Positions 1 to 8,364 of a stretch of DNA of 64,000 bases are shown one piece after another. Under the pieces are notes generated by a model. That model was given only the letters and a program-made list of their open reading frames with translations. It was not told the DNA's origin and did no database searches. The position numbers and the translations under genes were made by a program. Within the stretch, counting starts at the first letter, position 1, and the number at the start of each line of letters is the position of its first letter. The DNA is from JAFALK01 sp042701975 (GTDB lineage Bacteria; Pseudomonadota; Gammaproteobacteria; Burkholderiales; Burkholderiaceae_C), in the NCBI GenBank assembly GCA_042701975.1, contig CP170561.1, positions 4,526,001 through 4,590,000 on the forward strand, in the 5' to 3' direction.

Positions 1-588
1 GAGATGGTGTTTCGCGCCTTGCGCTGCATGCTGGAACGCAAGACCGCCGAGGCGCTGGAGCTGGCCCGCTGGCTGGCGGTCGAAGCCCAGCAGGGCGACT
101 TCGATCTCGAGGCCGGCGGCATCTTGCTGGGCCTGTGGGTGCGGCTCGCCCGCACCGAGATCAGGGCCGAGGAGTTCGATGCCATCGTCACGCGCGGCGG
201 CCTGCGCTACTGCACCAGCAAGGCCAGCACGGAGGTGCTGGCGTGCATGTGCGATGGCCACGCCACCGCCGTGGCCGAACTGCGCGCCTGCCACGCCCGC
301 ATCTTCGGCCTGGCCGAGACGGCGATGCGCCATTCCTTGCACGGCTTGCCGCGCGACGGCGTGACGCTGCTGATCCAGCAAGGCGAGGCTACGCGCAATG
401 CCAAGCTGATCGACATGGCCGGCCTGGTGCTCAAGCGACAGATGGAGAAGATCGACGGTGCGGCGGATCTGCAATTGCGCATTGCAGCGCTGCAGGAACG
501 CTTCGTTGCTCCGCTCACCAACCCCGTCACGCCACGACACCATGAGCGCGCAGCCGGCGGCATGGCCGTGCCCGGGCTTTCCGTCTGA
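1..588 (+). CDS. 3' part of an unrecognised protein (truncated by window edge)
   Basis: The reading frame is open from the first base, so the true start is probably upstream of the window; an ATG at 4 is only the first visible Met. The visible 195 codons encode a largely alpha-helical soluble protein with no membrane segment or catalytic motif I can name. A stretch near the C-terminus (GEATRNAKLIDMAGLVLKR) looks like a repeat helix pair. The last 20 or so residues are Gly/Pro-rich and look disordered. I do not recognise the family. It is followed after about 90 bases by an ABC exporter gene on the same strand. Confidence 0.6.
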   Translation, partial: EMVFRALRCMLERKTAEALELARWLAVEAQQGDFDLEAGGILLGLWVRLARTEIRAEEFDAIVTRGGLRYCTSKASTEVLACMCDGHATAVAELRACHARIFGLAETAMRHSLHGLPRDGVTLLIQQGEATRNAKLIDMAGLVLKRQMEKIDGAADLQLRIAALQERFVAPLTNPVTPRHHERAAGGMAVPGLSV

Positions 589-677
589 AGAACACCGGTC
601 GAAGAAGACCATGGCGCTGACGGTGACCAGCGGTGGCGTCCGACAGGGTGTCGCTCGTGCGCCTCGTAAGGTGGAGC

Positions 678-2465
678 ATGACTCGATCCGCCGCCCGCTC
701 CCGCACCGCTGCCAAGCCTTCGCGCGCTCCGCGCAAGCGCCGTGAGCAGGTGCGCGCACCGCAGCTGTCCATGGCCGCGTGGCGGCAGTTCATCGGCGTG
801 GCCAAGCCCTACTGGCTCGGCAATCGGCGTCGGCGTGCGTGGGCGCTGCTGGCCTTGCTGATCGCGCTGATGCTGGCGCAGACCCACCTCGCCGTACTGC
901 TGAACAACCAGGCCGGCGAGATGACCTCGGCCCTGGCCGCCAAGGCCGCGCCGCGCTTCTGGCACGCGGTCTGGCTGTGCCTGGCTTTCGTGGGCATCGT
1001 CGTGCCGGTGACGGCGCTGTACTACTACATGCGCGACCTGTTCTCGAACCAGTGGCGGCGCTGGCTCACGCACCGCTTCCTGGATGGCTACCTCGCGGAC
1101 CGTCGGTATTACGAGTTAGGCGCCGGCGGCGAACTCGACAACCCCGACCAGCGCATCAGCGAGGACATCAACAACTTCACTGGTCGCTCGATCAACTTCC
1201 TCCTGATCTTTCTCGGCTCGGCCATGCAGCTGGTGGCCTTCAGCGCCGTGCTGTGGTCGATCTCGCACCTGCTGGTGGGTTTCCTGGCCGTGTATTCGGT
1301 GCTGGGCACGGTGGTGGCGCTGTGGGTCTTCGGCCAGCCGCTGATCCAGCTGAACTTCTGGCAGATCCGACGCGAGGCGGACTTCCGCTTCGGCCTGATG
1401 CGGCTGCGCGAAAACGCCGAGGCCATCGCCTTCTATCGCGGCGAGAAACAGGAGCGTGCGCAGTTGGACCGACAGTTCGAGTCGGTCTATGAGAACTACG
1501 GCGCGCTGATCAAGAAGCAGCGCTCGCTCAACCTCTTCCAGACCGCGTTCAGCCAGCTGACGTTGGTCGTGCCCAGCATCATCCTGGCCGAGGGCGTGCT
1601 GTCCGGCGCGCTGGAGGTCGGCCGCGCCGTGCAGGCGGCCGGCGCCTTCGCCGCCGTGCTGAGCGCGGTGGCGGTGATCGTGGACAACTTCGAGAGCCTG
1701 TCGCGGTTCGTGGCCGGCATCGGACGGCTGGACACGCTGGCCAAGCAGGTGCTCAAGGGCTCGCCCGCGTCGGGCTCGGCGGGCCAGCAGACGATCGAGA
1801 GCCGCGTCGGCCCGCATGTGGCGCTGGAGGCGCTGACGCTGCGCACACCGCAGTTCGATCGCGTGCTGGTGGAGAAGCTCACCCTCGAACTGCCGCCCGG
1901 CGAGGGCCTGTTGATCACCGGCGTGAGCGGCTGCGGCAAGAGCTCGCTGCTGCGCGCCATCGCTGGCCTGTGGCGTGGCGGCAGCGGCACGGTCCAGCAT
2001 CCGGACATGGCCGGCGTGCTCTTCTTGCCGCAGCAGCCCTACATGCAGGTGGGCAGCCTGCGCAGCCAGCTGCTCTACCCTTCGACGGGCCGACCGGTGG
2101 ACGACGAGCGGCTGCTGGAGATCCTCGACGAAGTCCAGCTCGATGGCCTGGCCGCGCGTTTCGGCGGGCTGGATGCGGTGCAGGACTGGGAGAAGCTGCT
2201 CTCCGTCGGCGAACGCCAGCGCCTGGCGTTCGCGCGCGCTTTGGTGCATGAGCCGAAGCTGCTGATCCTCGATGAAGCCACCAGCGCGCTTGATGGCCCC
2301 AACGAGGCAGCGCTGTACAAGCGGCTGCGCAAGCGCAGCGACCGCACGCTGATCAGCATAGCGCATCGACCGGCACTGCTGCGCTATCACTCGCGCGTGC
2401 TGGAGCTCAAAGGTGACGGTGCGTGGGCGCTGCACGAGGCAGGCAGCTACCGCTTCGACGTCTGA
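678..2465 (+). CDS. ABC transporter, fused permease/ATPase, YddA/SbmA-like (COG4178)
   Basis: A 595-residue half-transporter with the membrane domain first and the ATPase second. An Arg/Pro-rich cytoplasmic N-terminus of about 45 residues precedes an ABC_membrane_2-type permease of about six helices, including ALLALLIALMLAQTHLAVLL. The C-terminal ATPase has Walker A (GVSGCGKSS, about residue 415), a signature close to the consensus (LSVGERQRLAFA) and Walker B with the catalytic Glu (LLILDEATSAL). The start at 678 is preferred over an in-frame codon at 633 because AAGGTGG lies just upstream. Relatives export or import peptides, vitamins or fatty-acyl compounds; the substrate here cannot be read. 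It probably works as a homodimer in the inner membrane. Confidence 0.88.
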   Translation: MTRSAARSRTAAKPSRAPRKRREQVRAPQLSMAAWRQFIGVAKPYWLGNRRRRAWALLALLIALMLAQTHLAVLLNNQAGEMTSALAAKAAPRFWHAVWLCLAFVGIVVPVTALYYYMRDLFSNQWRRWLTHRFLDGYLADRRYYELGAGGELDNPDQRISEDINNFTGRSINFLLIFLGSAMQLVAFSAVLWSISHLLVGFLAVYSVLGTVVALWVFGQPLIQLNFWQIRREADFRFGLMRLRENAEAIAFYRGEKQERAQLDRQFESVYENYGALIKKQRSLNLFQTAFSQLTLVVPSIILAEGVLSGALEVGRAVQAAGAFAAVLSAVAVIVDNFESLSRFVAGIGRLDTLAKQVLKGSPASGSAGQQTIESRVGPHVALEALTLRTPQFDRVLVEKLTLELPPGEGLLITGVSGCGKSSLLRAIAGLWRGGSGTVQHPDMAGVLFLPQQPYMQVGSLRSQLLYPSTGRPVDDERLLEILDEVQLDGLAARFGGLDAVQDWEKLLSVGERQRLAFARALVHEPKLLILDEATSALDGPNEAALYKRLRKRSDRTLISIAHRPALLRYHSRVLELKGDGAWALHEAGSYRFDV

Positions 2466-2481
2466 AGGACTTGCTAACTGT

Positions 2482-2853
2482 TCAGTTCAGCCGCACCAGC
2501 ACCGCGCGCCCATAGGCCACGAAGGCCATCAGCGCGCCCAGCACGCAGCACATCACGATGGATCCGATCTCGCGGTATTTGGCGTGCACGCCGATGAAGA
2601 CCAGACTCTCCAGCGCGAGCACCGTCGCCGCAGCCACCGTGAGCAGCGGCTCCAGATGGCTCAGGCCCGGCACGATCAGGCCGAGCACGCAGACCAGCTC
2701 GACGAGGCCCAGCACCATCCAGACCTGCTTCGGCAGCGCGCCGAAGGACGGCACATCGCCGCTCATCTTGTCGAACATGAAGACCTTCATGACGCCCGAA
2801 GCACCGTAGACCAGCGCCGCCAGCGCCTGCAGGACCCACAGCAGGATGTTCAT
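2482..2853 (-). CDS. DoxX-like small membrane protein
   Basis: A 123-residue protein with four predicted membrane helices: an N-terminal MNILLWVLQALAALVYGASG, a pair around VWMVLGLVELVCVLGLIVPG, one around LLTVAAATVLALESLVFIGV, and a last helix near MCCVLGALMAFVAYG. Length and layout match the DoxX/DUF6220-like group of small quinone- or redox-associated membrane proteins, but no catalytic residues are evident. AGGAG lies 9 bases before the ATG. It is divergent from the phosphoethanolamine transferase gene, with 73 bases between the starts, and convergent with the ABC transporter gene. Confidence 0.75.
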   Translation of the reverse strand: MNILLWVLQALAALVYGASGVMKVFMFDKMSGDVPSFGALPKQVWMVLGLVELVCVLGLIVPGLSHLEPLLTVAAATVLALESLVFIGVHAKYREIGSIVMCCVLGALMAFVAYGRAVLVRLN

Positions 2854-2926
2854 CGTTCGTTCGCTCCTGTTTCGGTTTGTGTGTCGAGAGTTGCGGCGCA
2901 TTCTCGCCCCAGACGGCTGAGCCACA

Positions 2927-4534
2927 ATGCCGGCCATGCGACAGCTCTTCCAGAAACCCTCGCTCCAATCCCCGTTGACCCTGGCCTGGCTGGCCGCTTT
3001 GTGGATGGGCCTGCTTGCCAACTGGCCGCTGTGGCGGCTGCTGCACCAACTGCCCGAGCTGGGCGATACGCGCGGCCTTGTCTTCATCGGCGTGTTCGTC
3101 TGCGTGGTGATCGCGCTGACCGGTGCGCTGCTGAGCCTGCTGGCCTGGCGGCCGGTGCTCAAGCCGGCGCTGACGGTCCTCTTGCTGCTGGCTGCGGCGC
3201 TGGCGTATTTCATCGGTTCCTACGGCACGGTCATCGACCCCACGATGATCATCAACGTGCTGCAGACTGACGCCCGGGAAGCCGGCGACCTGCTGAGCAT
3301 CCGCATGCTGGCGAGCCTGCTGATCCTCGGCGTGCTGCCGGCCTGGTGGCTGTGGCGCCGCCCGCTCGAGCGCGCGCCCTTCCCGCGCCGGGTCGTCATC
3401 AACATCCTGAGTTTCGTCGCGGCCCTGGTCGCAGCGGTGCTGCTGATCCTCTCGGTCTCGGCGGACTTCGCCTCGACCATGCGCAACCACAAGCAGCTGC
3501 GCTACATGATCAGCCCGGTGAACGCCCTGTATTCTCTGGGCGCGGTGGCCGTGCGTTCGCAGGCCCAGCCCAGCGGCCCGCCGGAAGTCATCGGCCAGGA
3601 CGCCAAGCTGGCCGAACGTGCCGCCGGCGTGAAGCCGCCGCTGATGGTGCTGGTCGTCGGCGAGACGGCGCGGGCGATGAACTTCTCGCTCAACGGCTAC
3701 GGCCGCCCGACCAACCCGGAGCTGGCCAAGCTCGAAGTGCTGAGCTTCGCCAACGCCAAGTCCTGCGGCACGGCCACGGCAGCCTCGTTGCCCTGCATGT
3801 TCTCCGTGCTGGGCAAGGACGCCTATGAATCGCTGAAGAAGCCGCAGGAGGGTTTGCTCGACGTGCTGCAGCGCGCGGGCCTGGCCGTGGTGTGGCTGGA
3901 CAACCAGAGCGGCTGCAAGGGCGCGTGTGACCGCGTACCGCATGTGGACCTGTGCAACGGTGACGAGTGCATGGACGAGGACCTCGTCAAGAACCTGCCC
4001 GAGCAGTTCGCCAAGCTCGACCCCGAACGCGCCAAGCGCGGCGTGGTCATCGTGCTGCACCAGATGGGCAGCCACGGCCCGGCCTACTACAAGCGTTCGC
4101 CGGCGAGCATCAAGCCCTTCCAGCCCGAGTGCCAGAGCAATGCGCTGCAGCAGTGCCCGCGCGAGCAGGTGATCAACGGCTATGACAACTCCATCGCCTA
4201 CACCGACCACGTGCTGGCCGGCGTGATCGACTGGCTGGGCCAGCAGGCGGCGAACTATGAGCCGGCGATGCTCTACATGTCCGACCATGGCGAATCGCTG
4301 GGCGAGAACGGTCTGTACCTGCACGGCGTGCCCTATGCCTTCGCGCCTGCCGAGCAGACCCACGTGCCGGCGATCTTCTGGCTGCCGCAGCACCAGAAGG
4401 CCCAGCGCGCCTGCCTGGCCGGACATCTGCAGCAGCCGATCTCGCACGACTTCATCAGCCACACGGTGCTGGGCTACATGGGCGTGAAGAGCAGCGTGTA
4501 CAAGCCCGAGTGGGACCTGCTCACCGGCTGCTAG
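2927..4534 (+). CDS. eptA: Lipid A phosphoethanolamine transferase (EptA/MCR family)
   Basis: A 535-residue inner-membrane enzyme that transfers phosphoethanolamine to lipid A, which lowers surface charge and affects cationic peptide susceptibility. The first 175 residues form five membrane helices and the rest is a periplasmic alkaline-phosphatase-fold domain. Zinc and catalytic positions are intact: Glu246 in VGETARAMNF, the expected Thr nucleophile at 282 in SCGTATAASLPC, His383 in SHGPAYYKRS, and Asp453-His454 in SDHGESLGENG. Cysteines typical of the family's disulfides are present (CKGACDRVPH, CNGDECMDE). A second Met at 2936 could also start the protein. No two-component regulator is adjacent. 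Its stop codon overlaps the stop of the convergent radical SAM gene. Confidence 0.93.
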   Translation: MPAMRQLFQKPSLQSPLTLAWLAALWMGLLANWPLWRLLHQLPELGDTRGLVFIGVFVCVVIALTGALLSLLAWRPVLKPALTVLLLLAAALAYFIGSYGTVIDPTMIINVLQTDAREAGDLLSIRMLASLLILGVLPAWWLWRRPLERAPFPRRVVINILSFVAALVAAVLLILSVSADFASTMRNHKQLRYMISPVNALYSLGAVAVRSQAQPSGPPEVIGQDAKLAERAAGVKPPLMVLVVGETARAMNFSLNGYGRPTNPELAKLEVLSFANAKSCGTATAASLPCMFSVLGKDAYESLKKPQEGLLDVLQRAGLAVVWLDNQSGCKGACDRVPHVDLCNGDECMDEDLVKNLPEQFAKLDPERAKRGVVIVLHQMGSHGPAYYKRSPASIKPFQPECQSNALQQCPREQVINGYDNSIAYTDHVLAGVIDWLGQQAANYEPAMLYMSDHGESLGENGLYLHGVPYAFAPAEQTHVPAIFWLPQHQKAQRACLAGHLQQPISHDFISHTVLGYMGVKSSVYKPEWDLLTGC

Positions 4535-5619
4535 AAGAGTTCGCCCTGCGCAGCCGGCTCGGCCAGCTTTCCAAACAGACTCAGGTCCAGCGGCGCCCGA
4601 TCGTGCACGAGGCCGAAGCGCTGGCTGGCCTTGCGCAATCGCTGCCGCAGCAGCTCGGCCCAGATGCCCTCGCCTCTCATGCGTGAGCCAAAGCGCGGAT
4701 CGTTGTCGCGGCCGCCGCGCATGTCGTGCAGACGGGCCAGCACGCGCTCGGCCTTCTCGGGGTAGTGCTGCGAGAGCCAGTCCTTGAACAGCGGTGCCAC
4801 CTCCCAGGGCATGCGCAGCGGGATGCTGAAGGCCGATGTGGCGCCGGCCTGTGCTGCGGCTTCGAGAATGCGTTCCAGCTCGGGCTCGTTCAGGAACGGG
4901 ATCACCGGCGAGATGCTCACACCCACCCGCACGCCGGCCTCAGCCAAGGTTTGAATCGTGCGCAGTCGCCGATGCGGCGCCGCGGCGCGCGGCTCCAGCT
5001 TGCGCGCCAGATCGCCATCGAGCGTCGTGATCGAGACATACACCGCCGCCAGGTTGCGCTGGCCCATGGGTGCGATCAGGTCCAGGTCGCGCTCGCAGCC
5101 GCTGGACTTGGTGACCATGGAGAACGGGTGATTGAATTCGCTCAGCACCTCGATAATCTGGCGCGTGATGTTCAGCTTGCGCTCAACGGGCTGGTAGGCG
5201 TCTGTCGCGGTGCCGATGCAGATGGCCTTGGGCTCGTAGGCGGGGCTTGAGAACGCCTTGCGAAGCAGCTCGGCCGCGTTCATCTTGGCGATGATCTTGG
5301 TCTCGAAATCCAGGCCCGGCGAGAGGTTCAGGTAGCTGTGCGTGGGCCGCGCGAAGCAGTAGATGCAGCCGTGTTCGCAACCGCGGTAGGGGTTGATGGA
5401 GCGATCGAAGGGGATGTCCGGCGACTGGTTGCTGGAGAGGATGGAGCGGGCCTGCTCCTCAATGATCTGCGTGGCCGGCGGCAGGTGTTCTTCCTCTGCG
5501 GCCTGGTCGAGCGTGCCCCAGCCGTCGTCGTAGGTTTCGCGCTCGCGGCTCTCGAAACGGTGGGCGATGGCCCAGTCGCTCCCCCTGCCCTTGATGGCTT
5601 CCGGTTTGATTCTTTGCAT
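4531..5619 (-). CDS. Radical SAM protein, PA0069/SplB-like family
   Basis: A 362-residue radical SAM protein with the cluster motif CEHGCIYC (Cys81, Cys85, Cys88), followed by PTHSYLNLSPGLDFETKI, characteristic of the PA0069 family related to spore photoproduct lyase. The conserved N-terminal IKGRGS motif follows the chosen start, which supports that ATG. There is no Shine-Dalgarno sequence. Instead a 9-base perfect inverted repeat matching a LexA box overlaps the start codon, so the gene is probably SOS-controlled and may be translated from a leaderless or very short leader mRNA. The biochemical activity of the family is not established; a DNA repair or nucleic-acid modification role is an inference from the regulation and the SplB relationship. 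Confidence 0.88.
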   Translation of the reverse strand: MQRIKPEAIKGRGSDWAIAHRFESRERETYDDGWGTLDQAAEEEHLPPATQIIEEQARSILSSNQSPDIPFDRSINPYRGCEHGCIYCFARPTHSYLNLSPGLDFETKIIAKMNAAELLRKAFSSPAYEPKAICIGTATDAYQPVERKLNITRQIIEVLSEFNHPFSMVTKSSGCERDLDLIAPMGQRNLAAVYVSITTLDGDLARKLEPRAAAPHRRLRTIQTLAEAGVRVGVSISPVIPFLNEPELERILEAAAQAGATSAFSIPLRMPWEVAPLFKDWLSQHYPEKAERVLARLHDMRGGRDNDPRFGSRMRGEGIWAELLRQRLRKASQRFGLVHDRAPLDLSLFGKLAEPAAQGELF

Positions 5620-5640
5620 ACTGTAGTTTTATACAGTATG
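5617..5640 (-). promoter_or_regulatory. LexA (SOS) box overlapping a start codon
   Basis: The arms CATACTGTA (5617-5625) and TACAGTATG (5632-5640) are perfect inverted repeats separated by six bases. The core has the form CTGT-N8-ACAG, which is the gammaproteobacterial/betaproteobacterial LexA consensus. The ATG of the radical SAM gene is the last three bases of the box on the minus strand. A TATAAA hexamer sits in the centre of the box, 8 bases before the ATG, with TTGATT upstream. LexA binding would therefore cover both the -10 region and the start codon. Confidence 0.85.
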
Positions 5641-5691
5641 TGCCGAAAAATCAAGGCATCACCCCGGGACCTCAAGACCTTTTCTTGACTC

Positions 5692-6693
5692 TCACTCCGA
5701 CCATTGCGTGCCGCACAGCGGACAGCCCTGAGGCTTGTCGCCCAGGCGCAGCCGCATGGTCACGTCGCCCTCGCACTTCACGCACAGGCCGTCTTCGGGC
5801 ACATGGCCGAGCAGGGCCTCGCGGCGCAGGATGCGCGCGCGCTGCGCGGCCGCGCGGCGGGTGTTGGTCCGCGCCTCGTCCTCCAGCAGGCGCTGGCCCG
5901 AACGCTTGAACGACTTGAGCTCGCGCAGCGCCTCCTGCTCCTGCAGCGCATCGCCGAGGTAGAGCCGTCCGCCGGAAGGCGCGATCACCTCCACCAGCAG
6001 CTGCCCCAGGCGGGGATCGCCATTGACGTCCACGCGATAGAGCCCGCGGCAAGTCACCGCTGCCGCGCGTTCCTCGCCGAGGCTGCGAGGCTTGGCCGCC
6101 AGATCGTTGAAGAAGCGCTCCATGTCGCGCCGTGCGAGGCTCAGCTTGCCCTGCGTGCCCTGCTGCCCCGTGGCGCGGATCACCAGCAAGCCGGCCTCCA
6201 ACGCCAGCTCAAAATACTTGCCGACGATCGCGCCCGGCGCCGGAACGCCCGCGGTCTCGAACACATCGGCATAGACGCCCGCCGGCTTGCGGGCTGCGGC
6301 GCGCGATTGCATGCCGCCGGTGTCCTGGTCGGACGCCACGTAGGCGTCGAGCAGCCGGACGAGGAAGTCGTCGTTGCCGTGCAGCAGATGGGCCAGCCCC
6401 TCGGCCTCCTTGAGCAGGCCCGGCGCGTGGCGGTGGATCAGCTCGGCGATCTCGCGCGTGTCGGCCAGGCGCTTGCCCACCCCACCCTGGTGCCCGCGCA
6501 GCAGTTGCTCGTAGGCCGTGATGCGTTGCATCTGCTGGGTATACGCCGCCTTGGCATCCGCCTGGCCTTGCTTGTGGCCCAGTTGCCAGGACGTCGCCTT
6601 GGCCGTGGTTTTTGCCTGGCGCTGCCATACCAGAGCCAGCGACAGCGTGAGGCACAGTCCCAGCAAGATGCCGTACATGATTACCGGAGACAT
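5692..6693 (-). CDS. Membrane-anchored protein with C-terminal zinc ribbon, unrecognised
   Basis: A 333-residue protein of unknown family. It has one N-terminal membrane helix (residues about 5-22, MYGILLGLCLTLSLALVW), then a basic, probably helical cytoplasmic region. A middle domain of mixed structure follows, about residues 140-235. A charged helical stretch (about 240-295) leads to a C-terminal zinc-ribbon-like knuckle pair: CVKC, then CPLC about 18 residues later. The topology suggests a bitopic protein anchored at the inner membrane with its metal-binding tail in the cytoplasm. GGAAGC precedes the ATG. Neighbours (radical SAM gene downstream, DedA fusion upstream) give no clear functional hint. 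Confidence 0.7.
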   Translation of the reverse strand: MSPVIMYGILLGLCLTLSLALVWQRQAKTTAKATSWQLGHKQGQADAKAAYTQQMQRITAYEQLLRGHQGGVGKRLADTREIAELIHRHAPGLLKEAEGLAHLLHGNDDFLVRLLDAYVASDQDTGGMQSRAAARKPAGVYADVFETAGVPAPGAIVGKYFELALEAGLLVIRATGQQGTQGKLSLARRDMERFFNDLAAKPRSLGEERAAAVTCRGLYRVDVNGDPRLGQLLVEVIAPSGGRLYLGDALQEQEALRELKSFKRSGQRLLEDEARTNTRRAAAQRARILRREALLGHVPEDGLCVKCEGDVTMRLRLGDKPQGCPLCGTQWSE

Positions 6694-6822
6694 ACGCTTC
6701 CCATGATTCGCATCAAGAAACTCATGGGGGCGGATTCTGGGGCTCGCCCATGACGGCTTCAGTCCCGGTTTGCCCGGAGCCCAGTGACGAATGCCACAGA
6801 GTACGGGCTCTCGACGTGGCGA

Positions 6823-7761
6823 TCAGCGCATCGGAACCGGCTCGATCTCGAAGGCCTCGATCGGGTGCCCGGATTGCGTCCAGTGCTCCAGCCCGCCGGA
6901 CAGCACGCGCACCTTGCTCCGCCCGCGCTGCACCAGCAGCTGCGCCGCCTTCACGGCGGAGGCGTCGTTGGGGCAGTCGCAATAGGTAATGACTTCGGCG
7001 GCCTCGGGCCAGCTGTTCATGGCCGCGTCTTCCAGGCTGGCCAGGTCGATGTTGAGCGCGCCGGGCACCCGAAGCATGGAGCCCGAGCGCAGCGCGAGTG
7101 AGCGAACGTCGATGATGACCGGCGCCCTGCCGGCCGCGAGCAGTTCGGCCAGCTCACCGGATTCGATCCGCGCGAACTGCGCCAGCTCGCGCGCGGCCTG
7201 GCGACGCTGCATCCAGCGCCAGGCCACATAAAGCGCCAGCAAGCCGACCACGACCACCACGGCCACGCCACCGAGCTGACTCAGCACATCGAGCAGCCAG
7301 CGGATCTGGACCTCGAACAGCAGCCCCGCGATCAGGCCGGTGGCCACCCACAGCAGCGCACCCAGCGCGGTGTAGAGCAAGAACGGGCCGATCGGCATGC
7401 CCAGCGCACCGGCCAGCGGCGGCGCGAGGATGGACAGCCCGGGCACGAAATTGGCCACGACGAGCGTCAACGCGCCGCGCCGGGCAAAGCTGATCTCGTT
7501 CTTGCGGATGCAGGTGTCCGGCGAGATGGAGATCCAGCACAGCAGCGCCAGCACGCGCCGGCCCAGTTGACGACCCGCCGCATACCAGGCCGACGCGGCG
7601 ACCAGCGACGCCAGCGTGGCCAGGCCCAGCGCCGAGAAGCCGTGGCCGGCGTTGCCCGCGGCCTCTGCGCCCGCCAGCAGGAGCACCGGCAGCGCCGGGA
7701 TGGGTACACCGATCGCGGAGAGGAAAGTGACGACGAAAACGGTCAGGAGGTCATGTTGCAT
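6823..7761 (-). CDS. DedA-family membrane protein fused to a rhodanese domain
   Basis: A 312-residue fusion. Residues about 1-205 form a DedA/SNARE-associated membrane domain with several helices, an amphipathic re-entrant N-terminus (VTFLSAIGVPIPALPVLLLAG) and the conserved ARRGALTLVVANFVPGLSILAPPLAG segment. DedA proteins act in undecaprenyl-phosphate or phospholipid translocation. Residues about 210-305 are a rhodanese-like domain with IIDVRS and an active-site loop YCDCPNDAS, whose second Cys is the expected persulfide-forming residue. The start overlaps the 3' end of the upstream membrane-protein gene by 11 bases, so the two are cotranscribed and probably translationally coupled. What the sulfurtransferase does next to a lipid transporter is not known. 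Confidence 0.85.
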   Translation of the reverse strand: MQHDLLTVFVVTFLSAIGVPIPALPVLLLAGAEAAGNAGHGFSALGLATLASLVAASAWYAAGRQLGRRVLALLCWISISPDTCIRKNEISFARRGALTLVVANFVPGLSILAPPLAGALGMPIGPFLLYTALGALLWVATGLIAGLLFEVQIRWLLDVLSQLGGVAVVVVVGLLALYVAWRWMQRRQAARELAQFARIESGELAELLAAGRAPVIIDVRSLALRSGSMLRVPGALNIDLASLEDAAMNSWPEAAEVITYCDCPNDASAVKAAQLLVQRGRSKVRVLSGGLEHWTQSGHPIEAFEIEPVPMR

Positions 7762-8263
7762 GCGTGGCCGAGCTTACCTGCGTCGCAGACCGCGCCCGCA
7801 GCCGGCGCACCTGCACGGTGGCACCCACGAGGAAGACCAGGAAGCTCAGGCCGTAGAGCGCCTGCAGCCGCGGGTCTTCGGGGTTGGTGAACACCGGCGC
7901 CTCGCTGGGCAGGCGCGTCAGCGTTTCAGTCCAGGCCGGGATCATGTGGAAGAAGAAGGTCAGCGAGTAGCCGACCGTCTCAATGTAGCGCGAGCTGCGG
8001 CCAAACCAGCCCTTGCCTGCGCCGTAGACCACGGCCAGCGTGATCAGCGTGATCACGCCCAACTGGTGCGGCTTGCCGAAGCCGCCGTGCTGGAAGATGC
8101 CGAAGCCCGTCACGCAGACGATGACGGTGGCCCAGATGTAGAGCAGGCCGGCGCGGCTGCGCGGCGAGATCTCGCCGTGCCACGCGAAGGCCGCCACGCC
8201 GGCGATCAGTGCGACCACGCTGACGATGGTGTGGAAGGTGCCAAGAGGTGTGAGTCCGGTCAT
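7751..8263 (-). CDS. Small polytopic membrane protein (DUF2306-like)
   Basis: A 170-residue protein with about five membrane helices: residues about 8-28, 40-60, 70-85, 98-112 and 133-150. Histidines lie in or near the helices (TFHTIVSV, FQHGGFGKPHQLG, FFFHMIPAW), which could bind haem or another metal; this resembles DUF2306-type proteins but the assignment is tentative. GGGAGATC precedes the ATG. The stop codon lies inside the start region of the DedA-rhodanese gene, so the pair forms an operon. The C-terminal 20 residues are Arg/Ser/Thr-rich and cytoplasmic by the positive-inside rule. Confidence 0.65.
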   Translation of the reverse strand: MTGLTPLGTFHTIVSVVALIAGVAAFAWHGEISPRSRAGLLYIWATVIVCVTGFGIFQHGGFGKPHQLGVITLITLAVVYGAGKGWFGRSSRYIETVGYSLTFFFHMIPAWTETLTRLPSEAPVFTNPEDPRLQALYGLSFLVFLVGATVQVRRLRARSATQVSSATHAT

Positions 8264-8364
8264 GACGATGATCTCCCGTGAAGCTGGCAGACCGGAGTCT
8301 GCCCCGAACGGAGGAGAAGCTGCGTCAGGTCAGCGCAACGTTGGCGTTAGGCCTTTCACCCGCA

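Noticed and set aside
2474..4462. A 662-codon minus-strand frame opposite the phosphoethanolamine transferase
   Set aside because: It is His/Arg/Gln-rich noise; eptA has all catalytic residues, and the DoxX gene on that strand uses another frame.
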